Origin: CBIHON01 sp966211965 | GTDB taxonomy: Bacteria; Pseudomonadota; Gammaproteobacteria; Burkholderiales; Burkholderiaceae_D | DNA length: 64,000 nt | Direction of reading: 5' to 3' | NCBI GenBank assembly: GCA_966211965.1 | Contig: CBIHON010000012.1 | Coordinates: forward strand, 62,001 to 126,000 | In this document: one piece after another, positions 27,201 through 34,413 of the stretch | How the letters are laid out: each line of letters starts with the position of its first letter | Position numbering within the stretch: the stretch's first letter is position 1 | Made by a program: the position numbers and the translations under genes | The notes under the pieces: model-generated | What the model was told of the DNA's origin: nothing | Databases searched by the model: none | What the model saw: only the letters and a program-made list of their open reading frames with translations

Positions 27201-27382
27201 CTGACACCGGCTCGGAAGTGATGCAGCGGATTGCGGCGCCGATGGTGGGGGGAATGATCACCGCACCGCTGCTGTCGATGTTTGTGGTGCCGGTGGTGTA
27301 CTTGCTGTTGCGCCGGAGGCAGGCTCGTCAGGCATCCGGCGCAATGCCTATGCGTGAGGAAAAACATTATGGCACCGCCTGA
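24206..27382 (+). CDS. cusA: Cu(I)/Ag(I) RND efflux pump CusA (HME family)
   Basis: The inner-membrane proton-driven pump of the CusCBA exporter. At 1058 residues it has the RND layout: an N-terminal helix (FLVLLATVMMTAWGIWSL), first periplasmic porter region, helices 2-6 with the HME-type proton-relay motif (GIAIAIGAMVDAAVVMIENA), the second periplasmic half (EFMPPLDEGDVLYMPSALP), and helices 8-12 (TLLIIFVLLYMTFQRFDE, GVSAEFGVIMLLYLKHA). HME membership and the fused CusF domain on its partner point to copper/silver rather than Co/Zn/Cd. No obvious terminator follows. Confidence 0.97.
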   Translation: MIAKLIRWSIANRFLVLLATVMMTAWGIWSLTRTPLDAIPDLSDVQVIIRTTYPGQAPQIVENQVTYPLTTTMLSVPGAKTVRGYSFFGDSFVYILFEDGTDPYWARSRVLEYLNQVQSRLPTQAKTALGPDATGVGWVYEYALVDRSGKMDLSQLRALQDWFLKYELKAVPNVSEVASVGGMVRQYQIVLDPDRLRAYNIPHRMVIEAVQKANQETGGSVLELGEAEYMVRASGYLASLDDFRKIPLMTTEAGVSVRLADVARIQVGPEMRRGIAELNGEGEVAGGVIVMRSGKNALETIDAVKAKLEALKTSLPAGVEISPTYDRSSLIKRAVSNLEEKLVEEFIVVALVCAIFLFHIRSALVAIVSLPLGILASYIVMYYQGVNANIMSLGGIAIAIGAMVDAAVVMIENAHKHIEAWNHAHPGEKLKGDAHWRVIGDAAAEVGPALFFSLLIIVLSFIPVFTLEAQEGRLFSPLAFTKTYAMAAAAGLAVTLIPVLMGYLIRGRIPEEQKNPLNRFLIALYRPLLEVVLRFPKTTLLAAALIAVVTVLPVSRLGGEFMPPLDEGDVLYMPSALPGLSAGKVSELLQQTDRLIKTVPEVHSVFGKAGRGETATDPAPLEMFETTIQFKPRDQWRPGMTPDKLVEELDRTVKVPGLSNIWVPPIRNRIDMLATGIKSPVGVKVAGMNLQEIDRITGEIERVVKKVPGVSSALAERLTGGRYVDVNIDRDVAARYGLNIADVQSIVSAAIGGDNIGETIEGLQRFPINVRYPREVRDSVEKLRQLPVLTERGAQIRLTDVAAIRISDGPPMLRSENARLSGWVYVDIRRRDLSSAVQEMQKMVAKDVKLPAGYSVSWSGQFEYLERAGAKLKIVVPATLLIIFVLLYMTFQRFDEAALIMATLPFALAGGIWLLWFLGHNLSVASGVGFIALAGVSAEFGVIMLLYLKHAWEARLAEGKASEADLLDAIREGAVLRVRPKAMTVAVIIAGLVPIMIGSDTGSEVMQRIAAPMVGGMITAPLLSMFVVPVVYLLLRRRQARQASGAMPMREEKHYGTA

Positions 27383-27706
27383 TTGCGACCGCCGCGAACC
27401 GGCTGACGAGTACCAGCTGCGACGAGTTGCACATGTTCATCGGTAACCGTCAAGTCTCGGTGGAAGTCGGCTATGCGATTCTCTGGTTATGAGTGGTCGC
27501 GTGCTTTTGATTGGTATTGCGCTTTTCCCATCCGGCGTTTGAAGCGTTCTACCAAGGACGAGCAACAGCGTTCGCATGATGAGGGGCATGGTCGAAAAAA
27601 CGAAGCCGGCGCAAGAAGCGATGAGGGGCTCCGCCATGTACTTGCAGCGGACAAGTCTTCTTATACCAGCCGGCTGCAGTATTGAGACGGCACAGGTTTG
27701 CAGCGG
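27383..27706. other. Non-coding stretch between cusA and arsC
   Basis: About 320 bp without a convincing gene. Short ORFs on both strands (66 and 70 codons) have no recognisable features or ribosome-binding sites. It may be a recombination scar joining the copper and arsenic parts. Confidence 0.3.
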
Positions 27707-28126
27707 TTAATTTGCGCAGCCTACCTGTTGGCCGTTCGCATCAATGACGACTTCGCCGTCTTCCTTCGTGAATGCCCCCTTTTGCGGTAATGGCAGGATA
27801 TCGAGCACGATTTCCGATGGGCGGCAGAGCCTTACCCCATGCGGTGTCACAACAAAGGGACGGTTGATCAGGATCGGCGTCGCGAGCATCGCATCGTCGG
27901 ATAGTGCCGGGTTGTCCAAGCCGAGTTTTGCATAAGGCGTGCCTTTGTCCCGAATCGCTTCGCGTACAGTCAGGCCAGCCTTGGCAATCATGTCCTTCAA
28001 CGTGTCGCGTGCCGGCGGATTGTTCAAGTACTCGATCACGGTCGGTTCGACGCCGGCGTCGCGAATCAAGGCCAGGGTATTGCGCGACGTGCCGCAATCG
28101 GGGTTGTGGTAAATCGTGATATTCAT
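27707..28126 (-). CDS. arsC: Glutaredoxin-coupled arsenate reductase ArsC
   Basis: ArsC reduces arsenate to arsenite in the cytoplasm using glutathione/glutaredoxin. The 139-residue protein begins with IYHNPDCGTSRNTLALIRD, which carries the catalytic Cys at residue 11 in the HxPxCGTSR context. It continues with EYLNNPPARDTLKDMI, GTPYAKLGLDN and the Arg-containing PILINRPFVVTPHGVRLCRP region. It lies 2 bp downstream of an aquaglyceroporin remnant on the same strand, consistent with an aqpS-arsC operon. No intact arsenite exporter or ArsR was seen in the window. Confidence 0.95.
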   Translation of the reverse strand: MNITIYHNPDCGTSRNTLALIRDAGVEPTVIEYLNNPPARDTLKDMIAKAGLTVREAIRDKGTPYAKLGLDNPALSDDAMLATPILINRPFVVTPHGVRLCRPSEIVLDILPLPQKGAFTKEDGEVVIDANGQQVGCAN

Positions 28127-28128
28127 GC

Positions 28129-28395
28129 TTATGCTTTTTCAGAGGGAGTGGGGGGCGCGAAGTCACTGGGCGCGACCGTGCCGGCCACTGTTGCGTCTTT
28201 CGGAGCAGCCGGATACAGCCAGCAAAACAGCCCGGTGGCGGCTGTCACACCGAGTAACTGCGCAATGATGAAGCCGGGCGCGCCTGTCGGGCGAATCCCT
28301 GCGAACGTATCGCTGGCAGCGCGTGCAAGCGTCACTGCCGGATTGGCAAACGACGTCGACGAAGTGAACCAGTAAGCTGCCGTGATCCCAAAGAA
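28129..28395 (-). pseudogene. 5'-truncated aquaglyceroporin (AqpS-like)
   Basis: The C-terminal half of a MIP-family channel: GITAAYWFTSSTSFANPAVT contains the second NPA box, followed by LARAASDTFAGIRPTGAPGF and the last helix IIAQLLGVTAATGLFCWLYP. A complete AqpS is about 230 residues, but here homology starts at about 28395 and the upstream codons are unrelated, so the first three helices and first NPA box are missing. Such channels let arsenite leave the cell after ArsC action. The truncation leaves the remaining arsC without its partner. Confidence 0.75.
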
Positions 28396-28723
28396 ATTTA
28401 TGGAAAACAAGTTCAACGCTTCGCAGTGCCGAGTTGCAGCAATGAATAGGGAATTGGTACGAGCCATGCACAATCAGTCTGCGGCCTGACGATCCTAACC
28501 TTCATGAGTATCGACCTACCGGACTTTGGAAACGTTGCCTTTACAACAGAAGGGTGGGTTAGACCGGTAATATTGCAACTCGACCTGAAATGCCGAGAAT
28601 GGCTCGATGTGATATGGCACTGTCTGTAAGATTGGGTACCGACTATTCCAAATAATGGATAGTCGTCAATCAAACCAAGACAATCAGGCACCTTGTGCCT
28701 GATGCTACATCAGCAATCTTCCT
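28396..28723. other. Intergenic stretch with a short hairpin
   Basis: No gene is recognisable in these 330 bp. A perfect 8-bp hairpin (28684-28691 and 28695-28702, TCAGGCAC) lies just beyond the 3' end of the downstream lipoprotein gene on the minus strand and may act as a weak terminator. Confidence 0.4.
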
Positions 28724-29395
28724 TTATTGAAATACCATAGTCACAACTGGCGGGTTAGTGCCGGTCGAATTGAGATTGCTGGCTACGGTTACTTTAATAC
28801 CGAGTATCGATCCGCTAGAATTAATTTTGAAACAAACGGATTCTTTGTTGTACCAAGAATAAACATAATCCGCCTTTTCATCGTTGTTGATGCATAAGAA
28901 TGCTGCACCAGAATCGGATTCATCCAGCGACCAAGTTCCGGTTTCAGTCAAGCTATCACGCCTTCCCAAATAAAATGCTCCGGATCCGCCAATTTTTGCC
29001 GTAGCTGGTAGCGGTGTTTGCTTCGTCATAACTGTTGTGCCGCCTAAGTTGTCAATTGTTCCAAACAAGGAAAAAGGCAAGTCATAGTATGTGTCAAGAG
29101 CTTTTGTAGAAATTACTGAACCATTTTTGCGGATGATCGTTGTTCGCGTGTAGGTGTTGTAATAGCCGCCAAAACCCGCTTTCGGCGTATTGGGGGCAAT
29201 TGACAAATCCAATTGATAGTTATTTCCTGCCCCATCTCTGGCGGTCGCTGTAAAAGTGCCTCCAACGCTAGCTAGTTGCCTAATAACACTTTCCACAGGG
29301 TAGTCCGTGGTAACGGTCGGCCCCGGTCCCGTCGATTCGCCTCCACCGCCGCAACCAAATAGCAAAGCCGCACATGCTATTGTAAATCTTTTCAT
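28724..29395 (-). CDS. Putative lipoprotein of unknown function
   Basis: A 223-residue protein with a lipoprotein signal (RFTIACAALLFGC, Cys near residue 15) and a Gly-rich start of the mature chain. The rest is rich in Thr, Ser, Gly and Tyr with beta-strand character (FTATARDGAGNNYQLDLSI) and two Cys residues late in the chain that may form a disulfide. I recognise no family. Its base composition is more A/T-rich than the surrounding metal genes, suggesting a separate origin. It is probably attached to the outer or inner membrane. Confidence 0.75.
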   Translation of the reverse strand: MKRFTIACAALLFGCGGGGESTGPGPTVTTDYPVESVIRQLASVGGTFTATARDGAGNNYQLDLSIAPNTPKAGFGGYYNTYTRTTIIRKNGSVISTKALDTYYDLPFSLFGTIDNLGGTTVMTKQTPLPATAKIGGSGAFYLGRRDSLTETGTWSLDESDSGAAFLCINNDEKADYVYSWYNKESVCFKINSSGSILGIKVTVASNLNSTGTNPPVVTMVFQ

Positions 29396-29493
29396 TTTTT
29401 CCTTTTCGATTCGAGTTCAAAAAACGGATTTTAACTCAGAACATCCTGTAAAAACCTATTTTAAAATTAAATTACTGTGTTTTTTTCGATAAT

Positions 29494-29736
29494 TTAATGA
29501 TGATTTACTGATTAAATGTAAAAAAATATCTCATAACAGGGTTGGGGTTTTTGCGGAGATTACATCGAAATCTCTTTTTGAAATGGGTGATAATGATGTT
29601 TTTTTAAATGAAATTGCCAAGTTTTTGCTGATAATTTACTGCTGATTTGCTAGTTCAATGTGTAAGAACATTCCCTCATCCGGCTCAATTTTTTGCAAGG
29701 GTTGCGTCGAAAACTCATTTTGAAATAGGCAGTAAT
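29494..29736. repeat. Two degenerate direct repeats of about 100 bp in an AT-rich stretch
   Basis: Units 29494-29594 and 29636-29736 align along their length with many substitutions. Shared landmarks are a TGATTTxCT start, TTTTTGC(G/A)(G/A)G in the middle, and a CGAAA...CT(T/C)(A/T)TTTTGAAAT(G/A)GG end. The region 29396-29842 has no convincing gene and is clearly AT-rich. The right unit abuts an IS3-type remnant. Confidence 0.5.
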
Positions 29737-29842
29737 CAATAAGCGGGTGGCCCACCATGTAGAGTGAATGGGGATCATGAGGTGGCCTGCCATTTTCGGA
29801 CAGTCCTGTTTGGTAAGCTTCGCCAACTGGAGAACAGATGAA

Positions 29843-30180
29843 ATGAACAAGAACATATACACCGGAGCTGCGGGACAAGGCTGTAAAGCTGGTTCTGGCA
29901 CAGAGGCTGACGGTGGAAGAAGCCGCGCTGCGAATCGCCATTCCGAAGCGGACGCTGGGCACAATTGGGTGAACGATGCGAAGCGCGGCACGACGCCGCA
30001 GGCGGCGCCTGGCAGCCGTACCGTACCCGAACCGGAAGCGGAAAATGCGAGACTGCGCAAGGAGCTTGCAAAGGCCCGCATGGAGCGAGATATCGTAAAA
30101 AAAGCGGCAGCGTACTTTGCCAGGGAGTCGCTGCCAAGTACGCGTTCATGAAGAAAATGCGCCCCGAATTTCCAACTGCT
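29843..30180 (+). pseudogene. IS3-family transposase remnant (orfA plus the start of orfB)
   Basis: The orfA helix-turn-helix part is readable as LRDKAVKLVLAQRLTVEEAA and RIAIPKRTLG, but only in a different frame from the ATG and from the following NWVNDAKRGTT. The coiled-coil part (ENARLRKELAKARMERDIVK, KAAAYFARES) is intact. At least two frameshifts are needed. An orfB start (YAFMKKMRPEFPTAA) follows at about 30136 and then homology stops near 30180. The DDE domain is absent, so the element is dead. It lies about 110 bp inside the island's right boundary. Confidence 0.75.
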
Positions 30181-30290
30181 GCCATCGATCAACGCGTCGA
30201 TGCCGCCGGCTTGGCGGCCTGGTAACATCTTGGCACGCCCCGTAGTAGTTCAGCATGGTTTTCCGAGGTAAAGATTTTTGGAGATCTGTT

Positions 30291-30309
30291 GATGATTGAA
30301 TGGGAATGA
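30291..30309 (+). other. Putative attR, copy of the guaA 3' end
   Basis: Nineteen bases here match the guaA terminus at 17 of 19 positions and would encode MIEWE followed by a stop in one frame. A strong terminator follows at 30351, as expected after an intact guaA. This marks the probable right end of the island. Confidence 0.6.
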
Positions 30310-30350
30310 AATAAGTTTTTAACGCTTGCGATTCCTGCAAATTGCCCAAG

Positions 30351-30375
30351 AGCCCTGCTGTGCAGGGCTTTTTTT
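30351..30375 (+). terminator. Rho-independent terminator, probably the ancestral guaA terminator
   Basis: An 8-bp GC-rich stem (30351-30358 and 30362-30369, AGCCCTGC) with a 3-nt loop and seven T residues. No gene precedes it now except the attR copy of the guaA end, 41 bp upstream. Confidence 0.85.
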
Positions 30376-30719
30376 GTTGCGTGTTGAAAACGCAATTCGC
30401 CTCTCACCCGAGCATCGCGCCGACAGGGAGTCGGTATGCCGCGACAAAAAACACTTTGCTTCGCTGAAGCCGGAAGCCGGCAGATCAATTCCTGCATGGC
30501 TGAGAGCCGAGCCTTCTCTTCACCAATTTTGATTCGCATCTTTGCATAGTGCCGGATGACATTGCATAGCGCAAAGAGCCAGTCTTCATGTCGCCGAACA
30601 ATGACATTTATTTGTACAGGTTCTGCCGAAAATTATCCTTTCTTCGCCGATAGCAGGCTCTGGCTAGTTGCGGGATGCTGCGGTGCAATAAGAGAATAAA
30701 CCAAAAGTAAGCAGGAAAA
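30376..30719. other. Intergenic region without a recognisable gene
   Basis: About 340 bp between the terminator and the next small ORF. The ORFs present overlap the attR copy or terminator and look like chance. I see no repeat or RNA gene. Confidence 0.3.
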
Positions 30720-30788
30720 ATGTTCTTCCTGCCGAAGCTTATTTTCGACTTATTTTTTAAAAATAAATTAATGATGAAGGGTATTGTT

Positions 30789-30935
30789 ATGCCGGAAATC
30801 GTCTATGGAAGAACACTTGAATATGGCACGTTCCGAGAGAGTGGAACAGCAGCTTTTTCACTTGTGGCACCTTACAAGTTGGTCTCGAAAAACATTATGG
30901 AAATCGGCGTTGCAGCAACCAAAAGGAGAAATTGA
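30789..30935 (+). CDS. Possible 48-residue peptide upstream of the TPR gene
   Basis: The ORF starting at ATG 30789 (PEIVYGRTLEYGTFRESGTA) has a GAAGGG ribosome-binding site 7 bp upstream, and its TGA overlaps the ATG of the next gene (TGATG), which suggests coupling. An in-frame ATG at 30720 would extend it to 71 residues. There is no membrane segment in the short form and no recognised family. Confidence 0.35.
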   Translation: MPEIVYGRTLEYGTFRESGTAAFSLVAPYKLVSKNIMEIGVAATKRRN

Positions 30936-32482
30936 TGGTGCGTCGCAACATTGTTGATAAAGAAATCTATCTGAAAGATTCGGAATCTACTCTCCCTCCA
31001 TCAGCTTCAACTTCTGCGGCAACTGTCGCGCCCGCCTGCCGCCGAGCCGGTATAGGCTGGCATCGACGGGTCCGGCAAATGAACCGTTCCAAAATGATGG
31101 CAGACCAGCGGCCGGCGTTGTTGCGGCCCGCTACCATGCTGACAGTTGCTTCCATTGCCATTGCCGTGATTGTAGGTTTGCTTCCCGGGCGTCAGCGCTT
31201 GAAAGTGCTGACCGAACAGCGGGAACCAGATGGGCTGTCACATGCCTGTCTGCAATTCTTGCTGCGCACCCATCCGAACGATACGGCTTTGCATTGGACC
31301 CTGGCGCAAAACTTCATGGCAAGCGGTCGATGGGATGAGGCGCGCAATGCCCTTGAGTCCATTCTTTCCCACGAAGGTGCGGAAGGACGGCAGGCCCGTT
31401 TGGCGGCCCTTGAAATCGACTTTTCGAAGACCGCTGCATTGGCCAAGAACAGCAGCGTGCGGGAACGGCTTCACGCAGCAATCGTCGAGCAAATCGAGAG
31501 TCTGAGCGCGGAAGGCGCTGAACCGCAAACGATGGGCCGGATGGCGCAGATCAGCCTGGCAGTGGGGCACCCGGAATTGGCCGCTACGTTGCATCGGAAG
31601 CTGGCGGTAATCGATTCCGACAGGCGTCAAACCTGGCTGGAATTGGCCGCCGGAGCCTATTTGGCGAGTGGTGTGCCGGAGGCCGCCGCCCGGGCCTATC
31701 ACGAAGCGGCTTTGGTCGACCAGCCGGACGTATCGCGGCGCCGCAGCTGCACCCTGCTGGCGCTGGATGCCTATCTGGCCGCCAATCAGGGAGAGCGAGC
31801 GCTGTCGCTGGCGCAAGCTGCAGCGCCTGAGTTCGGCCGCGATCCGGAATATATGCGGCGCGTAGTCGCGATCACGCTGCAGCAAAACGATATCGGCCGC
31901 GCCCAGCATATGGGACGCCAGTTGCTGGCGCAGGCGCCCGAGGACACCGCCATTTTGGCCCAGCAGGTGGACGTGGAATTGGCTGCGAAGGATTTCAAGG
32001 CAGCCCTGTCGCTGGCTCGGCGCCTCCATTTGCTCGAACCCGGCAATTATGAGAAACGCCGCCTCCTGGCACAAATTGCCGAGAGTGCAGAGCAGCCCGC
32101 GCTGGCATTGGAACACTGGGCTTGGCTGGCGCATCGCGATCCGAGCAGCGAATCGATGCAACATGCCTTGCGCCTGGCCGCCAAACGCAAGGAGGATTTG
32201 TTGTGGCTCGATCTTGCGGCGCGACTGGTGGCATTGCGGCCGCTCAAACCGGCGGAGTTGGCCGTCGTCGGCGCAATCCACCTGCGCGGCAGGCAGCATA
32301 AGCAGTTGTATGGTTTCCTGCAAGGCTATGTGCGGCGCTATCCAGGGCAGCGCGAAGTATGGGAGGCGCTGACAACATTGCAGGACGAATTGGGCAATGC
32401 CGCTGGCTTCACCGCAGCGTTTGCGCCGCCGCCTCGCGTGGTGGGGCTGGGGAGCGAGGCGCGGAATGTGGCGCTTTCCTGA
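30935..32482 (+). CDS. Membrane-anchored TPR-repeat protein
   Basis: A 515-residue protein with a cytoplasmic N-terminal tail of about 65 residues, one membrane segment (MLTVASIAIAVIVGLLPG) and then a long alpha-helical tail of tetratricopeptide-like units (HWTLAQNFMASGRWDEARNA, WLELAAGAYLASGVPEAAAR, IGRAQHMGRQLLAQAPEDTA, WLAHRDPSSESMQHALRLAA). The sequence just after the anchor (LSHACLQFLLRTHPNDTALH) and the layout recall the N-terminal part of PelB of Pel polysaccharide systems, but the beta-barrel is absent. That similarity is from memory. It is followed by a sugar epimerase gene. AGGAGA precedes the ATG. Confidence 0.75.
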   Translation: MVRRNIVDKEIYLKDSESTLPPSASTSAATVAPACRRAGIGWHRRVRQMNRSKMMADQRPALLRPATMLTVASIAIAVIVGLLPGRQRLKVLTEQREPDGLSHACLQFLLRTHPNDTALHWTLAQNFMASGRWDEARNALESILSHEGAEGRQARLAALEIDFSKTAALAKNSSVRERLHAAIVEQIESLSAEGAEPQTMGRMAQISLAVGHPELAATLHRKLAVIDSDRRQTWLELAAGAYLASGVPEAAARAYHEAALVDQPDVSRRRSCTLLALDAYLAANQGERALSLAQAAAPEFGRDPEYMRRVVAITLQQNDIGRAQHMGRQLLAQAPEDTAILAQQVDVELAAKDFKAALSLARRLHLLEPGNYEKRRLLAQIAESAEQPALALEHWAWLAHRDPSSESMQHALRLAAKRKEDLLWLDLAARLVALRPLKPAELAVVGAIHLRGRQHKQLYGFLQGYVRRYPGQREVWEALTTLQDELGNAAGFTAAFAPPPRVVGLGSEARNVALS

Positions 32483-32576
32483 TCGGGACTATCGTGGGAG
32501 CGGTAAGCGGCTCGCTCATCCGGTAGCCAACATGCGGCGCCTGACGCGGGGATTTTTGTATCAAAGGATTTGATCA

Positions 32577-33608
32577 ATGTCGCAAATAATTCTTGTCACC
32601 GGCGGAGCCGGCTACATTGGATCGCATACCTGCATCGAACTGATGCGCGCCGGCCATGAAGTTATTATTCTCGATAATCTTGTCAATGGTTCGGAGCGGG
32701 TGCTCGATCGCATCGAGAAGTTGATAGGGCGGCGGCCGATGTTCCTGCGCGCCGATATTCGCGACAAACGTGCGCTCGACAATGCGTTTTCCAGTTGCCC
32801 GATTTCTGCCGTCATTCATTTTGCCGGACTGAAGGCCGTTGCGGAATCGGTCGCGCATCCGCTGAATTATTACGAGAATAATGTGGGCGGGTCGATTTGC
32901 CTGCTCCAGGCAATGGCGCGGCATGACGTCAAGACGCTGGTGTTCAGCTCCTCCGCGAACGTTTATGGCGATTCGCCGGGCGTGCCGATCAACGAGGATT
33001 TTCCGCTCGTACCTACCAATCCTTTCGGCCGCTCCAAGCTGGCGATCGAACAGATCCTGCGCGACTTGGCAACGTCCGATCCGGTATGGCGCATCGGCCT
33101 GCTACGCTATTTCAACCCGGTCGGCGCGCATGACAGCGGTTTGCTCGGCGAAGATCCGCATGACATTCCAAACAAGCTGGTGCCCTATCTCAGCCAGGTC
33201 GCAATCGGGCGTTTGAAGACCTTGTCCATTTTCGGCCGCGATTATCCGACGCATGACGGTACCGGCGTACGTGACTATATTCACGTCGTCGATTTGGCGC
33301 AGGGGCATCTTGCCGCCTTGAACCGGCTCAATGCGCAACCGGGCCTGCTCACCATCAATCTTGGCACCGGGCGCGGTTACAGCGTGCTCGACATTGTCCG
33401 CGCCTTCGAAAAAGCCAGCGGAAAGACCGTGCCGATTCGATTTGTCGGGCGGCGTCCGGGCGATATTGCAGCGCGCTTCTCCGATCCCAGCCTTGCCCAG
33501 TCTCTGCTCAACTGGCGCGCCGAAAGGGATTTGACCTCGATTTGCGTCGATGCCTGGCGCTGGCAACAGCAAAACCCGATGGGATATAACTCTGCTTCAT
33601 CGAGCTGA
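32577..33608 (+). CDS. UDP-glucose 4-epimerase-like protein with catalytic Tyr replaced by Phe
   Basis: A 343-residue extended SDR of the GalE type. It has the Rossmann motif TGGAGYIGSHTCIELMRAGH, the FSSSANVYGD Ser region, LLRYFNPVGAH, DGTGVRDYIHVVDLA and a C-terminal RRPGDIAARFSDPS. GalE interconverts UDP-glucose/galactose (or the N-acetyl forms) using tightly bound NAD. The catalytic YxxxK, normally NPYGRSK, reads NPFGRSK here, so the Tyr is Phe (residue 150, codon TTC at 33024). Activity may be altered or lost. It lies 94 bp after the TPR gene. A polysaccharide role is inferred. Confidence 0.88.
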   Translation: MSQIILVTGGAGYIGSHTCIELMRAGHEVIILDNLVNGSERVLDRIEKLIGRRPMFLRADIRDKRALDNAFSSCPISAVIHFAGLKAVAESVAHPLNYYENNVGGSICLLQAMARHDVKTLVFSSSANVYGDSPGVPINEDFPLVPTNPFGRSKLAIEQILRDLATSDPVWRIGLLRYFNPVGAHDSGLLGEDPHDIPNKLVPYLSQVAIGRLKTLSIFGRDYPTHDGTGVRDYIHVVDLAQGHLAALNRLNAQPGLLTINLGTGRGYSVLDIVRAFEKASGKTVPIRFVGRRPGDIAARFSDPSLAQSLLNWRAERDLTSICVDAWRWQQQNPMGYNSASSS

Positions 33609-33777
33609 ATCGGCAGAGGAGGAGGGCAGTACTGTACCTCGACCACTGCCGCCGCGGCAGTGATTGCCGGCTTCCGGCGCGTTGCCATGTTTCGCGAAAA
33701 GCCATGACTGCATGGTCATTGGATGAGAAAATAGCGTCTTAGCGAAAGTCTACGAACTCGCGAAACAGGAAAATATT

Positions 33778-34413
33778 TTGACTTACAGCATAAAAGAAAT
33801 TTTTTATACGCTTCAGGGGGAGGGCGCGCATGCCGGACGCCCAGCGGTATTTTGCCGTTTTTCCGGCTGCAACCTTTGGTCTGGCCGCGAATCGGATCGG
33901 GCGGCTGCGGTGTGTAAATTCTGCGATACCGATTTCGTCGGAACCGATGGAGAACTCGGAGGCAAATTCAGCGATGCCGATTCTCTCTCCCGGACCATCG
34001 CCAGCCTTTGGCTAAGCAGCTATGCCGCAAGCAAGTACGTGGTGTTTACCGGCGGCGAACCGCTGCTGCAACTGGACGATGCGCTCATCGCGAGCATGCA
34101 CCGGGAAGGGTTTACAATCGCGATTGAAACCAACGGCACGCTGCCGGTTCCGGCCGGAGTGGATTGGATCTGCGTCAGTCCGAAAAGCGGTTCCGAGTTG
34201 GTGGTCCGCAAAGGCAATGAACTGAAGGTGGTGATCCCGCAGTTGGGCCAAACGCTGGCTGCTTATGAGGCGCTTGAATTCGACAATTTTTTCGTGCAAC
34301 CGATGGATGGGCCTGAACTGGAAAAAAACACCAAGCTCGCCATCGAATTTTGCAAGCGCAATCCAAAGTGGATGCTTAGTTTGCAGACCCACAAACTTCT
34401 TCAGATACCTTAA
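33778..34413 (+). CDS. queE: 7-carboxy-7-deazaguanine synthase QueE
   Basis: A radical-SAM enzyme that converts 6-carboxytetrahydropterin to 7-carboxy-7-deazaguanine in queuosine synthesis. The 211-residue protein starts at a TTG preceded by AGGA. YTLQGEGAHAGRPAVFCRFS is followed by the [4Fe-4S] Cys set spaced CX14CX2C (GCNLW...VCKFCDTDF) instead of CX3CX2C, as known for Burkholderia-type QueE. VFTGGEPLLQL and IETNGTLP are further family motifs. It ends at the start of queD (TAATG overlap), the preceding enzyme in the pathway. Confidence 0.93.
   Translation: MTYSIKEIFYTLQGEGAHAGRPAVFCRFSGCNLWSGRESDRAAAVCKFCDTDFVGTDGELGGKFSDADSLSRTIASLWLSSYAASKYVVFTGGEPLLQLDDALIASMHREGFTIAIETNGTLPVPAGVDWICVSPKSGSELVVRKGNELKVVIPQLGQTLAAYEALEFDNFFVQPMDGPELEKNTKLAIEFCKRNPKWMLSLQTHKLLQIP

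Noticed and set aside
27437..27685. Short ORFs on both strands after cusA
   Set aside because: No motif, no ribosome-binding site, and neither frame is better than chance.
28504..28629. 41-codon plus-strand ORF starting MSIDLPDFGNV
   Set aside because: No ribosome-binding site, no neighbour logic, and an equally open frame on the other strand; insufficient support.
29400..29760. Possible CRISPR array in the AT-rich repeated region
   Set aside because: Only two degenerate copies of about 100 bp; no short regular repeats or spacers and no cas genes.
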